Below are positions 1 to 9,145 of a stretch of DNA of 46,573 nt, piece by piece (within the stretch, counting starts at the first letter, position 1; every line of letters starts with the position of its first letter). The notes beneath the pieces are model-generated. The model saw only the letters and a program-made list of their open reading frames with translations, ran no database searches and had not been told where the DNA came from. Source of the stretch: Verrucomicrobiota bacterium (GTDB lineage: Bacteria > Verrucomicrobiota > Verrucomicrobiia > JADLBR01); contig JAKQKQ010000099.1 of NCBI GenBank assembly GCA_029560585.1, positions 1 through 46,573 of the forward strand, in the 5' to 3' direction. Made by a program: the position numbers and the translations under genes.

Positions 1-476
1 GGGACCGCCGCATTCACAAAAAAATACTTGTCTTGGGCGCGGTTCAGAAACGCGGATATCGTCGTTTCGTCCGAGGAGCACAGGTAGCCGAACGCCGATG
101 AGCCGCCCAGGATGAACGCCAGTTGCCTGGGGCCTGCCGCCTCCGGACCCGGTCCCCTGAAACCACACGCGTCGATGGAACAGACCGCCGAGTTCTCCTT
201 CCGCCGCCGATCGCGGTCGAAACCGTAGAAACAGAGATAGAACGGATTCAGATCAAGATTCTTGTAAGGCAGATAGGCCGCCTGTCGGGCCGCCCAGCGC
301 GGCCGCGACTGCGCGCGCTTGGCCTCCTTGGCCCTCTCCTTAACGCGGAGATGGATTTCGGTGGCCGCAAGCCCGAGCACTCCGGCCAAGAGCGCCCAGG
401 AGACGATGAGGATCCCCACTCCAAACAACGCGCCTGCCGACCGCCCTCCGCTCACGCGGCCGAGGCTATCCGACAT
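1..476 (-). CDS. SGNH/GDSL-type hydrolase-like membrane protein, partial (3' end off window)
   Basis: I found this gene by translating the minus strand from the ATG at 476; it stays open to the window edge. After a short N-terminus come one membrane segment (about residues 15-36, LFGVGILIVSWALLAGVLGL) and a basic juxtamembrane stretch. The sequence FILGGSSAFGY follows near residue 128, matching the GGSS/GDS block I of SGNH-fold esterases and acyltransferases with its candidate nucleophile Ser. The remaining SGNH blocks (Asn and the C-terminal Asp-His) would lie beyond the window. GGGAGA lies just upstream of the ATG. It is divergent from the SGNH protein at 658 and probably works in the same surface-glycan cluster, for example in O-acyl modification. 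The fold call rests on block I and the neighbour, so substrate and activity are unknown. Confidence 0.72.
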   Translation of the reverse strand, partial: MSDSLGRVSGGRSAGALFGVGILIVSWALLAGVLGLAATEIHLRVKERAKEAKRAQSRPRWAARQAAYLPYKNLDLNPFYLCFYGFDRDRRRKENSAVCSIDACGFRGPGPEAAGPRQLAFILGGSSAFGYLCSSDETTISAFLNRAQDKYFFVNAAV

Positions 477-552
477 CGGGTCTCCCGCAAGAGGATTTGG
501 GGACTCACGGGACAGGCTGGATGCCCAAACATGGCGCCGCGGACGACCGTCC

Positions 553-581
553 TTGACGGAGAAATCCCAAACTCTTAACTT
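553..581 (+). promoter_or_regulatory. Candidate sigma70-type promoter for the plus-strand glycan genes
   Basis: A TTGACG -35 element at 553-558 is followed by a 17-base spacer and TAACTT at 576-581. It lies between the divergent SGNH genes and points at the gene starting near 658. The -10 matches only half of the consensus, so this is a sequence-based suggestion only. Confidence 0.35.
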
Positions 582-657
582 TCGCCACCAGCCGCGATCA
601 CATCCGTGGGACTGGGCTCTAATCTCAGATATGTCCGCCCAAGGAGCGCACGACAAG

Positions 658-2142
658 ATGTCGCCGGATACGCCCGTGGCGAACGGGAAGGCGCACCGGG
701 ACCAAGGCCTTCCCTCAACATGGTTCTGGGGCCTGGCCTACCTGCTGTTTTTTGTCGCACTGTTTTCCGCGATCGCGTCCTGCGGCGGCCTCATGGTGGT
801 CCTGGGTGACCCGACGGAACAACTCCGGAGGGGCTACGCGGCCCGCTACGAGAAGGTGGCGGGCGCGCTCCTCGTACTGACCCTGGTCGGGGGGGTAGCC
901 CTGTGGCGCCGCTTCGGGCGGGAGTCCCTTTACGCCGCGATCGCGGTGCTTGCCTCCACCCTCCTGAGCCTGGTCTGCGGCGAAGTGGTCGCGCGACAGT
1001 TCATGCCGCCCTGGCCCGCGAGCGCTCTCCACGGCGTAACGCCGACCATCTCGGCGAGCGACTGGGCACAGCAGATCGTGAATGACGGGGACGCCGTCCG
1101 CACCGTCAACAGTTGGGGCCAGCGCGACCTGGAACGATCGGTGACCCCGCCGCCTGGCGTCCGCCGCATCGTGATGATCGGCGACTCCTTTCTGGAGGCA
1201 TCGAGCCCCGTTCCCCTTCCGCTGGCCACCGAGAGGCGCCTCGGCCGCCGCGACATCGAGGTGGTGAACCTCGGGGTCTCGGCCACGAGCCCAGACGAAT
1301 ACTATTGGCGGCTCAGGAAGATCGCCCTGCCCCTGTCGCCCTCCTGCGTTGCGGTCGTTCTGTACGCGGGCAACGACTTTATGTCCGGCCCGAAGATGGA
1401 GGGCTTCCACGGGATTGCCGCGCCGTTCCCAAAACCATCGTTCCTCGCGGCGATCGGCCTCGTTGGATTCAATCATCTGATCGCAAACAAATGGCGGCCC
1501 GTGCTGAGAGCGTGGCATGGCGCGGCGCGCCTGAGCGCCGCCGAGGCACAGGCCTTCGACCGCGTCTGCAAATCCCCGGACGCGGACATGCCCGCGGTCC
1601 TCGCAAGTTTCGTCCCCAAGAAGAAGGAGCGCATAGAACCCCGACTGCGGGCCCTCGATCTGTCGGAATTCTATGCCCGCATCCGGAAACCGGACGGGGG
1701 ATTATTCCGCACCACGATCATCGGCCGCGCGCTGGAAGCACTCGACCCCCCCCCGTCAGAGGAACCCAAAATCGACGAAAAGAAGAAACGGTACACGCTT
1801 CGCGTTGTTGAGAGGATGGCGGAACTTTGCCGCAAGCGCGGCATCCCATTCACCCTGATCATCGCCCCCGACGGGAGCCAGGTCGACCCTGCCGTCCAGC
1901 GCCTCTTTGGAAGCTTCTCGCACCTGAAGGAAGCGCGCCAGTTCACGCGCCTGCTGTCCGAGCAAATCGCCCGCGACTGCCGGGACAGGGGAATCGACGT
2001 CCTTGATCTCCATCAGGTGCTCGATGGCGCAGAGGGCGCCTATCTCAATCTAGACGGTCACTGGTCGGGACGCGGTATCGATCTGGCATCCGAGGCTGTC
2101 GGCCAGCGGTTGTCATCCCACCTCGCGGCGCCCCAACGCTGA
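658..2142 (+). CDS. SGNH/GDSL-fold hydrolase or acyltransferase with N-terminal membrane region
   Basis: The protein begins with at least three hydrophobic segments within its first 110 residues (WFWGLAYLLFFVALF, VAGALLVLTLVGGVAL and LYAAIAVLASTLLSLVCG), followed by an SGNH domain. All blocks are visible: block I IVMIGDSFLEAS (nucleophile Ser), the Gly-bearing VVNLGVSATSPDEYY, the Asn-bearing YAGNDF, and near the C-terminus the DLDGHWS Asp-x-x-His-like block V. I chose ATG 658 because AAGGAG lies 11 bases before it; ATG 631 is a slightly longer alternative. The frame stays open further upstream, but that part is antisense to the divergent gene. It sits next to carbamoyltransferase and sulfotransferase genes, which suggests O-acylation or deacylation of an exported glycan. 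The domain call is firm; the reaction is inferred. Confidence 0.82.
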   Translation: MSPDTPVANGKAHRDQGLPSTWFWGLAYLLFFVALFSAIASCGGLMVVLGDPTEQLRRGYAARYEKVAGALLVLTLVGGVALWRRFGRESLYAAIAVLASTLLSLVCGEVVARQFMPPWPASALHGVTPTISASDWAQQIVNDGDAVRTVNSWGQRDLERSVTPPPGVRRIVMIGDSFLEASSPVPLPLATERRLGRRDIEVVNLGVSATSPDEYYWRLRKIALPLSPSCVAVVLYAGNDFMSGPKMEGFHGIAAPFPKPSFLAAIGLVGFNHLIANKWRPVLRAWHGAARLSAAEAQAFDRVCKSPDADMPAVLASFVPKKKERIEPRLRALDLSEFYARIRKPDGGLFRTTIIGRALEALDPPPSEEPKIDEKKKRYTLRVVERMAELCRKRGIPFTLIIAPDGSQVDPAVQRLFGSFSHLKEARQFTRLLSEQIARDCRDRGIDVLDLHQVLDGAEGAYLNLDGHWSGRGIDLASEAVGQRLSSHLAAPQR

Positions 2143-2224
2143 CGGCGCCCCGACGGGCGGCCGCGAAGAAAACGGTTTGCAAGCGCCCGAGGCACCGCTA
2201 GTTGTACCGGTTAGCCCTTTTCGA

Positions 2225-4102
2225 ATGAGCAACGCACGCCACATCCTCGGCATCTCGGCATATTATCACGATGCCGCGGCCGCCATCGTCTGCGATGGCG
2301 AGGTGGTGGCCGCCGCGCAGGAGGAGCGATTCACCCGCAAGAAGCACGACCCCGGATTCCCCGGGAACGCCGTGCGCTTCTGCCTCGATCAGGCGGGCCT
2401 TGGGCTCGGAGATTTGGCCGCAATCGCCTTCTACGACAAGCCACTCCTGAAATTCGAGCGGCTGCTGGAGACCTATTACGCGTTCGCGCCTCGCGGCCTG
2501 CGCTCGTTCCTGATGTCGATGCCCATATGGATTAAGGAGAAGCTCTTCCAAAAGAAGCTCCTATGGGACCACCTGCTGGAGGTGGCGGGCCCCGGGCGCC
2601 CCGATGTGCCAATGCTCTTCCCGGAACACCATCTGTCGCACGCGGCGAGCGCTTTTTATCCATCGCCCTTCGATGAGGCGGCGGTGATGACCGTCGATGG
2701 CGTGGGCGAATGGGCTACGGCCTCGCTGTGCCACGGCGAGGGAACGGGCATGCGCATCCTCAAGGAGCTGCACTTCCCGCACTCCGTTGGACTGCTGTAC
2801 TCGGCCTTCACGTATTTCCTGGGATTCAGGGTCAACTCCGGGGAATATAAACTAATGGGCCTGGCGCCCTACGGCGATCCGGGCTCGGCGCAGGTCGCCG
2901 AATTCGAGCGCAAGATCCGCGAGCGCCTGGTGGACGTGGCGCCGGACGGTTCGGTCTGGCTCGACCAGGATTACTTCGACTACGCGACGGGGCTGCGGAT
3001 GGTGCGGGAAGATCGCTGGGAAGGACTCTTCGGCATGGCGAGGCGGGACCACGCCGACGAGCTGGAGATGTGCCATTGCAACCTGGGGCTCGCGATCCAG
3101 AGGGTTACCGAAGACATCATGCTGAAGATGGCGGCCGAGGCGAAGCGCCTGACCGGCAGCCGCAACCTGTGCCTGGCGGGCGGGGTCGCCCTCAACTGCG
3201 TGGGCAACGGCAAACTTCAGCGATCGGGCCTCTTCGATCGGGTCTGGATCCAGCCGGCCGCCGGTGACGCGGGCGGCGCGCTCGGGGCCGCGCTGGCCGC
3301 CTGGCACCTGCACTTCGAGAGGCCGAGGTCCACCTGCGGCCACCTCGACCGGATGCGCGGCTCATTCCTCGGACCGGATGTCACCGATCAAGATATCGCG
3401 CGGATGATCCGGCACTTCTCCGCCGTCGGCGAACATTTCGAGAATTTTGACGACCTCTGCGCGCGGGCGGCCGCGATCATGGAGTCGGGCGCGGTGGTCG
3501 GCTGGGTGCAGGGCCGCATGGAGTGGGGCCCGAGGGCGCTGGGCAACCGCTCGATCATCGGCGATCCGCGCAGCCCCGACATGCAGCGCAAGATGAACGT
3601 GAACATCAAGTACCGCGAGAGTTTCCGCCCGTTCGCCCCAAGCGTCCTGGCCGAGGATGCGGGCGAATACTTTGACCTGCGGGGCGCGGACTCGCCCTAC
3701 ATGCTCCTGGTCGCCGACGTGGTCGAGCGCCACCGAAAGCCATTGCCCCCCGACTACGCGTCGATGCCGGTGCGCGACAAGCTCTACACCCTGCGCTCCT
3801 CACTGCCCGCCATCACGCACATCGACTTTTCCGCGCGGGTCCAGACCGTCCACCGCGAGACCAACGAGCGCTACTGGCGCCTGATCCAGGCGTTCAAGGC
3901 GCGGACGGGATGCCCCGCGATCGTCAACACGAGCTTCAACGTGCGGGGCGAACCCATCGTCTGCACGCCCGAGGATGCCTACCGCTGCTTCATGCGGACG
4001 GACATGGACGCCCTCGCGGTCGGCGATTACCTGTTCGAAAAACACCGCCAGCCCCCATGGCCGGAGGACCGACGGTGGAAAGAGGAGTTCGTGCTGGACT
4101 GA
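2225..4102 (+). CDS. NodU/CmcH-type carbamoyltransferase
   Basis: This family transfers a carbamoyl group from carbamoyl phosphate to a hydroxyl through a carbamoyl-adenylate. The N-terminal Kae1-like domain starts with ILGISAYYHDAAAAIV and contains the metal-binding HHLSHA motif (His135, His136 and His139) and VMTVDGVGEW. The C-terminal YrdC-like domain carries GRMEWGPRALGNRSIIGDPR. Its 625 residues match full-length members. The frame also opens at a TTG 16 codons earlier, but family proteins begin right at the ILGISAYYHD strand, so ATG 2225 is preferred. It is followed closely by a DUF5989 gene and an SxtJ-like gene, a trio often found together in bacterial glycan loci. The expected role is carbamoylation of a sugar in a surface polysaccharide. 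The substrate is not evident. Confidence 0.93.
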   Translation: MSNARHILGISAYYHDAAAAIVCDGEVVAAAQEERFTRKKHDPGFPGNAVRFCLDQAGLGLGDLAAIAFYDKPLLKFERLLETYYAFAPRGLRSFLMSMPIWIKEKLFQKKLLWDHLLEVAGPGRPDVPMLFPEHHLSHAASAFYPSPFDEAAVMTVDGVGEWATASLCHGEGTGMRILKELHFPHSVGLLYSAFTYFLGFRVNSGEYKLMGLAPYGDPGSAQVAEFERKIRERLVDVAPDGSVWLDQDYFDYATGLRMVREDRWEGLFGMARRDHADELEMCHCNLGLAIQRVTEDIMLKMAAEAKRLTGSRNLCLAGGVALNCVGNGKLQRSGLFDRVWIQPAAGDAGGALGAALAAWHLHFERPRSTCGHLDRMRGSFLGPDVTDQDIARMIRHFSAVGEHFENFDDLCARAAAIMESGAVVGWVQGRMEWGPRALGNRSIIGDPRSPDMQRKMNVNIKYRESFRPFAPSVLAEDAGEYFDLRGADSPYMLLVADVVERHRKPLPPDYASMPVRDKLYTLRSSLPAITHIDFSARVQTVHRETNERYWRLIQAFKARTGCPAIVNTSFNVRGEPIVCTPEDAYRCFMRTDMDALAVGDYLFEKHRQPPWPEDRRWKEEFVLD

Positions 4103-4139
4103 TGCACCTTGGGGCGCGCGCCCCAGACTGGAGGATACC

Positions 4140-4289
4140 ATGGAGTTCCTGAAAGACCTGTTCGCGTTCCTCATGGAGCGCAAGAAGTGGTGGCTGATGC
4201 CCGTCATACTCGTGCTGCTCCTGCTCGGGGCGCTGCTGATCTTCGCGGGCCAGTCCGCCGTGGCCCCCTTCATCTACACCCTATTCTGA
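4140..4289 (+). CDS. DUF5989-family small membrane protein
   Basis: This 49-residue protein has a charged, amphipathic N-terminus (MEFLKDLFAFLMERKKWW) and a single membrane helix (about residues 19-36, LMPVILVLLLLGALLIF), ending in APFIYTLF. A strong GGAGG lies 5 bases before the ATG. The LxFLxERKKWWLxP pattern and the position directly after a NodU-type carbamoyltransferase are characteristic of DUF5989 (SxtN-like companion) proteins. It probably anchors or accompanies the carbamoyltransferase or its membrane partner. The molecular function is unknown. Confidence 0.88.
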   Translation: MEFLKDLFAFLMERKKWWLMPVILVLLLLGALLIFAGQSAVAPFIYTLF

Positions 4290-4293
4290 GCCG

Positions 4294-4698
4294 ATGGACC
4301 CGAAGCATCCAGACAAGGCGCGTCGCGTCGAGACGCTGGCGGTGCTGGCGCTCGCGTGCCTGGTGTTCGCCCTGCTCCGCCACCATCGGCATGGCGTCCC
4401 CTTGCGCGAGGACGCGTGGCTGCTCGCGGCTGCCGCGTTCCTGGTCATCGGCTGCTTCGTGGCACCGCTCGCCACCCTGATCACCCGCGCGTGGTTTGGC
4501 CTGTCGCACGTGCTCGGCGCCGTCATGTCCCGCGTCGTGATGGGGACGGTTTTCTTTGCCGTGCTCCTGCCCCTGTCCATGCTGCGGCGGCTGTTCGACA
4601 CCGATCCGCTGCGCCTGCGGCGCGGCCCCGCCGGCACGTCATATTTCACCGATGTCGGCAAGGCCTACTGCGCGCGCGATCTCAAGCACCCCTGGTGA
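4294..4698 (+). CDS. SxtJ-family membrane protein
   Basis: This 134-residue protein starts 4 bases after the DUF5989 stop and so is almost certainly cotranslated with it. It has about three hydrophobic helices: VETLAVLALACLVFALL near residue 12, WLLAAAAFLVIGCFVAPLATLI near 43, and VVMGTVFFAVLLPLSML near 81. It ends with a cytoplasmic tail, RLFDTDPLRLRR...TSYF. That tail and the three-helix layout match proteins labelled SxtJ, which accompany NodU-type carbamoyltransferases in polysaccharide clusters. The name derives from saxitoxin clusters and does not imply toxin synthesis here; no other saxitoxin-type genes are visible. The biochemical role is unknown. Confidence 0.83.
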   Translation: MDPKHPDKARRVETLAVLALACLVFALLRHHRHGVPLREDAWLLAAAAFLVIGCFVAPLATLITRAWFGLSHVLGAVMSRVVMGTVFFAVLLPLSMLRRLFDTDPLRLRRGPAGTSYFTDVGKAYCARDLKHPW

Positions 4699-4796
4699 CC
4701 CCGGCATCGCCCGGCCCGGTGGGCAAGGGGTTTTGCGTTGCACCCGGAGAGCCCGCCGGTAGTTTTCCCATAGACCACGCACCACGATCAGTACCC

Positions 4797-6374
4797 GTGC
4801 ACCTGTTCCTCCAATTCAACGGCCGATTCACGCCCAAGGCCGACCGCCTTGCGAGGATACTCCGGGACCGCCATGGGTTCACGCATTTCAGCGGCATCTC
4901 CACCTCGGAGGGGCATGCGTCCTGGCTCTTGAACCCAGCACACACGCCGATCCGCTACGCGCATGTCCAGGCCCTCCCAGAACTCTGGCGACGGGCGCTC
5001 GCGCGCGGTCATGCCGACCGAACGCGCCTCTCCTCGCTCGAAGAGCGTTACGGCAACCTCTGGCGATTCGTGATCGCCGACCGCAATCTCGGCCACACTT
5101 TTCTCACGGGCACCATCGTGCCGGAGACGGCACTGCGGGGCCGCACGGCTGAGCTGGATGTCGTCCTCTCCTGCCTCCAGGAACTCTTTGACTACTTTGA
5201 GCGACGCTTCGAAGAGGACCGGCCGGATGCGGTGTTTTTTCAGGTGGTGGCTGCCGCCCCGGCCCTCGTCGCCGCGGCCGTCTGCCGGCGGATGGGCATT
5301 CCCTTCCTGTGCCTGGGCAAGACGAAGTATGACGATCGTCACCACCTCGCGACCAACGCGCTCATGCAGCCCGACCCGGTCGTCGAGCGCTACGCCGACG
5401 GGGCGCTGACGCCTTCGCCCGACGCGTGGGCGCGGCTCGAGGCCTCTCGCATCGAACCCAAGGCCAGCGACCACTACGACGCCGACCGCCGCAACTTCGC
5501 CGCCCGACACGGGGGCGGCCGCGCCCAGATGCTCTGGGCCCAGCTCTCCGCGCTTCCCAAGGCCCTGCGACCGTGGCGCAAACCCTACCCCCCCGACCCA
5601 AGGGCACCGACCGCATGGCAGATGTGGCGGTGGGAAACCAAGGTCCAGTGGAATTTCAAACGGCTCGCCGCCTCGGGCATGTTCGAGGGCCAAGCTCCCG
5701 ACGGCGACTACATCTTCTTTCCCCTGAGCGTCACACCGGAGGCATCGACCTGTGTGGTCGCCCCAGAATTCGCCGACCAGCTCGTGCTGGTGGGCGCGCT
5801 GGCGCGGAGCCTGCCGGCCGGCTGGCGGCTGGCCGTCAAAGATCACCTGCCCATGTGCGGACGTCGCACCCGCTCGTTCTACCAGCAGATCCTGCAATAC
5901 CAGAACACGATACTCGTCGATCCCACGATCCGATCGACCGATCTGATCCGGAACGCGAGGCTGACCACGGTCATCGCCGGCACCAGCGGCTGGGAGGCGA
6001 TGATGATGGGTTGCCCCGTCCTCGCCTTTGGCGATGTCTGGTATCTGGCCACGGGCCTCGGCCACCGGTGCCTCAACACATCGAGAGTCCACGAGGACAT
6101 CCACGAGGCCTGCCGCATCGCGGGGCGGTTCGACCCGGGCGAGCGTGATCGTCGGTGCGCCCGCATGATCCAGGCCCTGGTCGAAGGCTCCTTCCCCTTC
6201 GATTACCACTTGATGTGGTCCCGCCTCGACACCGAGCAACTCGACGCCCGTGCGCCGCAGTTCGAGGATCTCGCCGCCCGCATCGCATCCCGCATTGAAA
6301 AGATTCGGCGTGAGGGAACGCCGGATCCCTTCGACACCGGCGCCTGGACCCGCGACCGGACGCCCGCCGCCTGA
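4797..6374 (+). CDS. Capsule polysaccharide biosynthesis-type glycosyltransferase (GT-B-like)
   Basis: The protein is about 525 residues. The C-terminal half resembles KpsC/KpsS-type capsule polysaccharide biosynthesis domains (PF05159): a YIFFPLSVTPEAS strand, a central LAVKDHLPMCGRR block (lysine and histidine in the donor site), LVDPTIRSTDLIRNARL, and TVIAGTSGWEAMMMGCPVLAFG, the conserved stretch near the sugar-nucleotide site. The N-terminal half (VHLFLQFNGRFTPKADRLARIL) looks like a Rossmann acceptor domain. No ATG fits the domain start; GTG 4797 is the best candidate and GTG 4719 the alternative. Neither has a clear ribosome-binding site, so the start is uncertain. It follows the carbamoyltransferase trio on the same strand. 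The linkage it forms is not known. Confidence 0.75.
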   Translation: MHLFLQFNGRFTPKADRLARILRDRHGFTHFSGISTSEGHASWLLNPAHTPIRYAHVQALPELWRRALARGHADRTRLSSLEERYGNLWRFVIADRNLGHTFLTGTIVPETALRGRTAELDVVLSCLQELFDYFERRFEEDRPDAVFFQVVAAAPALVAAAVCRRMGIPFLCLGKTKYDDRHHLATNALMQPDPVVERYADGALTPSPDAWARLEASRIEPKASDHYDADRRNFAARHGGGRAQMLWAQLSALPKALRPWRKPYPPDPRAPTAWQMWRWETKVQWNFKRLAASGMFEGQAPDGDYIFFPLSVTPEASTCVVAPEFADQLVLVGALARSLPAGWRLAVKDHLPMCGRRTRSFYQQILQYQNTILVDPTIRSTDLIRNARLTTVIAGTSGWEAMMMGCPVLAFGDVWYLATGLGHRCLNTSRVHEDIHEACRIAGRFDPGERDRRCARMIQALVEGSFPFDYHLMWSRLDTEQLDARAPQFEDLAARIASRIEKIRREGTPDPFDTGAWTRDRTPAA

Positions 6375-6432
6375 TCGCGCGGCGCCACTCGCTAATTGCC
6401 GCGCGCCGGAAAGTCTGCTTTGATAAGGTGTT

Positions 6433-7542
6433 ATGTCCGCCAGTGCAAGAAAGGTGAAGATACTGGGGGCCGGCAGCATCGGGAACCATCTCGCCCATGC
6501 GTCGCGTTCCCTCGGCTGGGAAGTGACGATCTGCGATGTGGATCCGGCGGCGCTGGACCGAACGCGCAATCAGATCTACCCCGGCAGGTACGGAAAATGG
6601 GACGACGCCATCCGGCTGTGTCCGGTGGCAGATTCACCGCGCGGCGGTTTCGACATCATCTGCATCGGCACACCACCTGACGCACACGTCCCTTTGGTCG
6701 TCGGGGCCCTCGGGGAGAAACCGGCACTTATCCTCGTCGAGAAACCTGTCTGCGGGCCATTCCTCGAGGGCGCCAGAGAAATGTGGGACGCCGTGGCCGC
6801 ATCGGGCACGCGCGTGTGCGTCGGCTACGATCACGTGCTCGCGCCGGCCACCCGGAAGGTCGAGGCATTGATCGCCGCAAAGGCGGTCGGCGAGCCGATG
6901 ACCCTGGATGCCGAATTCCGCGAGCACTGGGGCGGGATCTTTGGGGCACACCCCTGGCTCGAGGGACCCTGGCAGACATACCTGGGCTATTGGCGGCGGG
7001 GGGGCGGCTCGGGCGGCGAGCACTCGCACGCCACCAACCTCTGGCAGCACCTGGCACTCTGCTGCGGTTGGGGACGCGTGACGGAGGTTTCGGCGCTGGT
7101 GGAGTTTGGCCGGGCCCGCGACGCGGAGTTCGACAAGATCTTCGCGCTGCACGCCCGCACCGAAAAGGGCGGTTACGGCAGGATCGTCCAAGATGTCGTG
7201 ACGCGGCCCACGCGCAAATGGGCTCGCGTGCAATGCGCCGAGGGCGCCATCGAGTGGCGCGCCAACCAGGGGCCTCGCGGCGACGTCGTCGCCGTCCTCC
7301 ACGCGGATGGCCGCACCGAGGAGTTTGATTTTCCCAAGAAGCGCCCCGATGATTTCATCTGTGAGCTGCGACACATCGACGACCTGCTCGCCGGCCGGGC
7401 CGTGGAATCCCCGACATCCCTCGCGCGTGGCATGGACACCATGCTGGTCCTCGCGGCGGGCTACGAGTCGGGAATAACCAGAAAGCCCTGCTCCATCGAT
7501 TATGCAAACGGGTACCAGCGATCAGCCCTGCGACCGGCCTAA
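6433..7542 (+). CDS. Gfo/Idh/MocA-family NAD(P)-dependent sugar dehydrogenase
   Basis: A Rossmann fold opens the protein, with VKILGAGSIGNHL (glycines 12, 14 and 17) and an acidic end to beta-2 (CDVD). The family EKP motif is at residues 103-105 (LVEKPVCGP). The C-terminal alpha/beta domain includes GGEHSHATNLWQHL, where family members carry a catalytic His. Its 369 residues are normal for the family. AAGGTG precedes the ATG at 6433. Its last 41 bases overlap the start of the NeuB-like gene, implying translational coupling and a shared pathway. A likely role is oxidising or epimerising a nucleotide-activated sugar before the NeuB-like step. The substrate cannot be read from the sequence. Confidence 0.87.
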   Translation: MSASARKVKILGAGSIGNHLAHASRSLGWEVTICDVDPAALDRTRNQIYPGRYGKWDDAIRLCPVADSPRGGFDIICIGTPPDAHVPLVVGALGEKPALILVEKPVCGPFLEGAREMWDAVAASGTRVCVGYDHVLAPATRKVEALIAAKAVGEPMTLDAEFREHWGGIFGAHPWLEGPWQTYLGYWRRGGGSGGEHSHATNLWQHLALCCGWGRVTEVSALVEFGRARDAEFDKIFALHARTEKGGYGRIVQDVVTRPTRKWARVQCAEGAIEWRANQGPRGDVVAVLHADGRTEEFDFPKKRPDDFICELRHIDDLLAGRAVESPTSLARGMDTMLVLAAGYESGITRKPCSIDYANGYQRSALRPA

Positions 7543-9115
7543 GTTTCCGTTCAGGGCCCCGCCCGAGACGGACTTCGATTTCCGGGACCTGTTCGTCCTC
7601 GATCTCGCCAACAACCACCAGGGCGATGTCGAGCACGGGCTGCGCGTCATCCGCGAACACGGGGAGGTCGTGCGGCGGCATGGCGTCCGCGCCGCGATGA
7701 AGTTCCAGTTCCGGCAGCTGGACAGCTTCGTGCACCCCGCCCACCAGAAGGGGTCGGCCAACAAACATATCCCGAGATTCCTCTCGACCCGCTTGTCGGA
7801 GGGGGACTTCGGGCGATTGCTCCAGGAGGTGAGGGCGCAGGGGATGGTCGCCGCCTGCACGCCGTTCGACGAGGAGTCCGTGGACCTCATCGCGCGAATG
7901 GGATTCGACCTGCTGAAGATCGCCAGCTGCTCGGCGACGGACTGGCCACTGCTGGAGAAGGCGGCGGAATCCGGGCTCCCGGTCCTCATCTCCACCGGCG
8001 GGCTCCACCTCGACGAGATCGACAACATCTGCTCGTTCTGCGAGCACCGGCGCGTGCACTACGCGATCATGCACTGCGTCGCCATCTATCCCACGCCCGA
8101 TCCCCGCTTCGAGTTGAACCAGATCGACCAGTTCCGGTCGCGCTACCCCGGCGTTGAGATAGGTTTCTCCACCCACGAGCCGCCCGACGAGGCCAATGTG
8201 GTGCAGATGGCGGTCGCCAAAGGGGCCACGATGTTCGAGCGGCACGTCGGCGTCGCCACCGACAAGATCAAACTGAATGCCTATTCGTCGACACCGGAGC
8301 AGCTCGAGCGATGGCTGGCGGCATGGCGCAGGGCCCGCACCATCTGCGGATCGAGCCGCCGGCCCGAACCCGCCCAAGAGGAGGCCGAATCGCTCGCCTC
8401 TCTTGCGCGCGGCGTCTACGCGAGAGAGAGCATCCCCGCGGGCACGGAACTGCATCGCGGGCAGGTCTATTTCGCCATGCCCCTGGAGCCCGGGCAGCTC
8501 CCCTCCGGCCAGTTCCACCCCGGCATCCGCACCTCCAAGGATACCCCGGAAGACGGCCCGATCCTCGTGCGGGACGTGGCGCTCCCGAAACCGCCCGTGG
8601 AGCAGATGTTCTACCGCAGCATCCACGAGGCCAAGGCGATGCTCAATGAGGCGAGGATCCCCCTCGGCCCCAGTTTCACCGTCGAGTTTTCCCACCACTT
8701 CGGGCCCGAGCGTTTCAGGGAGGTCGGCGCGATCATCATCGACTGCGTCAACAGGCAGTACTGCAAGAAACTCGTGGTCCAATTCCCGGGCCAGAAACAT
8801 CCGGCGCATTACCACAAATCCAAGGAGGAGACCTTTCAGGTCCTCCACGGCATCCTGGACATCGAAGTGGACGGCCAGCCGCACCGGCTGTATCCGGGCC
8901 AGACCATATTGATCCAGCGCGGCGTCTGGCACCGATTCTCGACGCCCTGTGGCGTTGTGTTCGAGGAGATCTCCACGACCCACGTGCCCGGAGATTCCTA
9001 CTACGAGCATAAATCGATCAACAGCACGCCCCTCGAACGGCGCAAGACCCGGGTCGAGCACTGGGGCCGCTGCCAGATCCGCTTCCAGAATGATCCCTCC
9101 GCACAAGCGCCGTGA
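7502..9115 (+). CDS. NeuB-like sialic/nonulosonic acid synthase fused to a C-terminal cupin
   Basis: Residues 30-280 form a NeuB-type TIM barrel: LDLANNHQGD, AMKFQFRQLD, CTPFDEESVDLI, DLLKIASCSATDWPLLEKAA, LISTGGL, HCVAIYPTP, GFSTHEPP and GATMFERHVG. These enzymes condense phosphoenolpyruvate with an amino sugar. Residues 300-365 resemble the SAF/antifreeze-like lid (ARGVYARESIPAGTEL). Residues 420-500 add a cupin with metal-ligand-like residues HPAHYHKSKEE (His433, 436, 438) and GVWHRF (His477). The fusion makes the protein 537 residues, against about 350 for a plain NeuB. The first strand reads LDLANNHQGD instead of the usual AEIGxNHxG, so it may be a divergent subfamily. It overlaps the upstream dehydrogenase. 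The product is probably a modified nonulosonate-type sugar, but this is inferred. Confidence 0.87.
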   Translation: MQTGTSDQPCDRPKFPFRAPPETDFDFRDLFVLDLANNHQGDVEHGLRVIREHGEVVRRHGVRAAMKFQFRQLDSFVHPAHQKGSANKHIPRFLSTRLSEGDFGRLLQEVRAQGMVAACTPFDEESVDLIARMGFDLLKIASCSATDWPLLEKAAESGLPVLISTGGLHLDEIDNICSFCEHRRVHYAIMHCVAIYPTPDPRFELNQIDQFRSRYPGVEIGFSTHEPPDEANVVQMAVAKGATMFERHVGVATDKIKLNAYSSTPEQLERWLAAWRRARTICGSSRRPEPAQEEAESLASLARGVYARESIPAGTELHRGQVYFAMPLEPGQLPSGQFHPGIRTSKDTPEDGPILVRDVALPKPPVEQMFYRSIHEAKAMLNEARIPLGPSFTVEFSHHFGPERFREVGAIIIDCVNRQYCKKLVVQFPGQKHPAHYHKSKEETFQVLHGILDIEVDGQPHRLYPGQTILIQRGVWHRFSTPCGVVFEEISTTHVPGDSYYEHKSINSTPLERRKTRVEHWGRCQIRFQNDPSAQAP

Positions 9116-9145
9116 CGCCGTAACCAGGCGGCTTCAGGAGGCCCC

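Noticed and set aside
2225-4698. Saxitoxin-type biosynthesis (SxtJ and SxtN-like names)
   Set aside because: Only the carbamoyltransferase-associated trio is present, and no polyketide or amidinotransferase genes are seen. The trio is widespread in glycan loci.
4788-6569. 593-codon minus-strand open frame
   Set aside because: Antisense to the capsule-type transferase, which has recognisable family motifs; the minus frame has none.
7355-9106. 583-codon minus-strand open frame
   Set aside because: Antisense to the NeuB-cupin gene; low-complexity composition and no motif.
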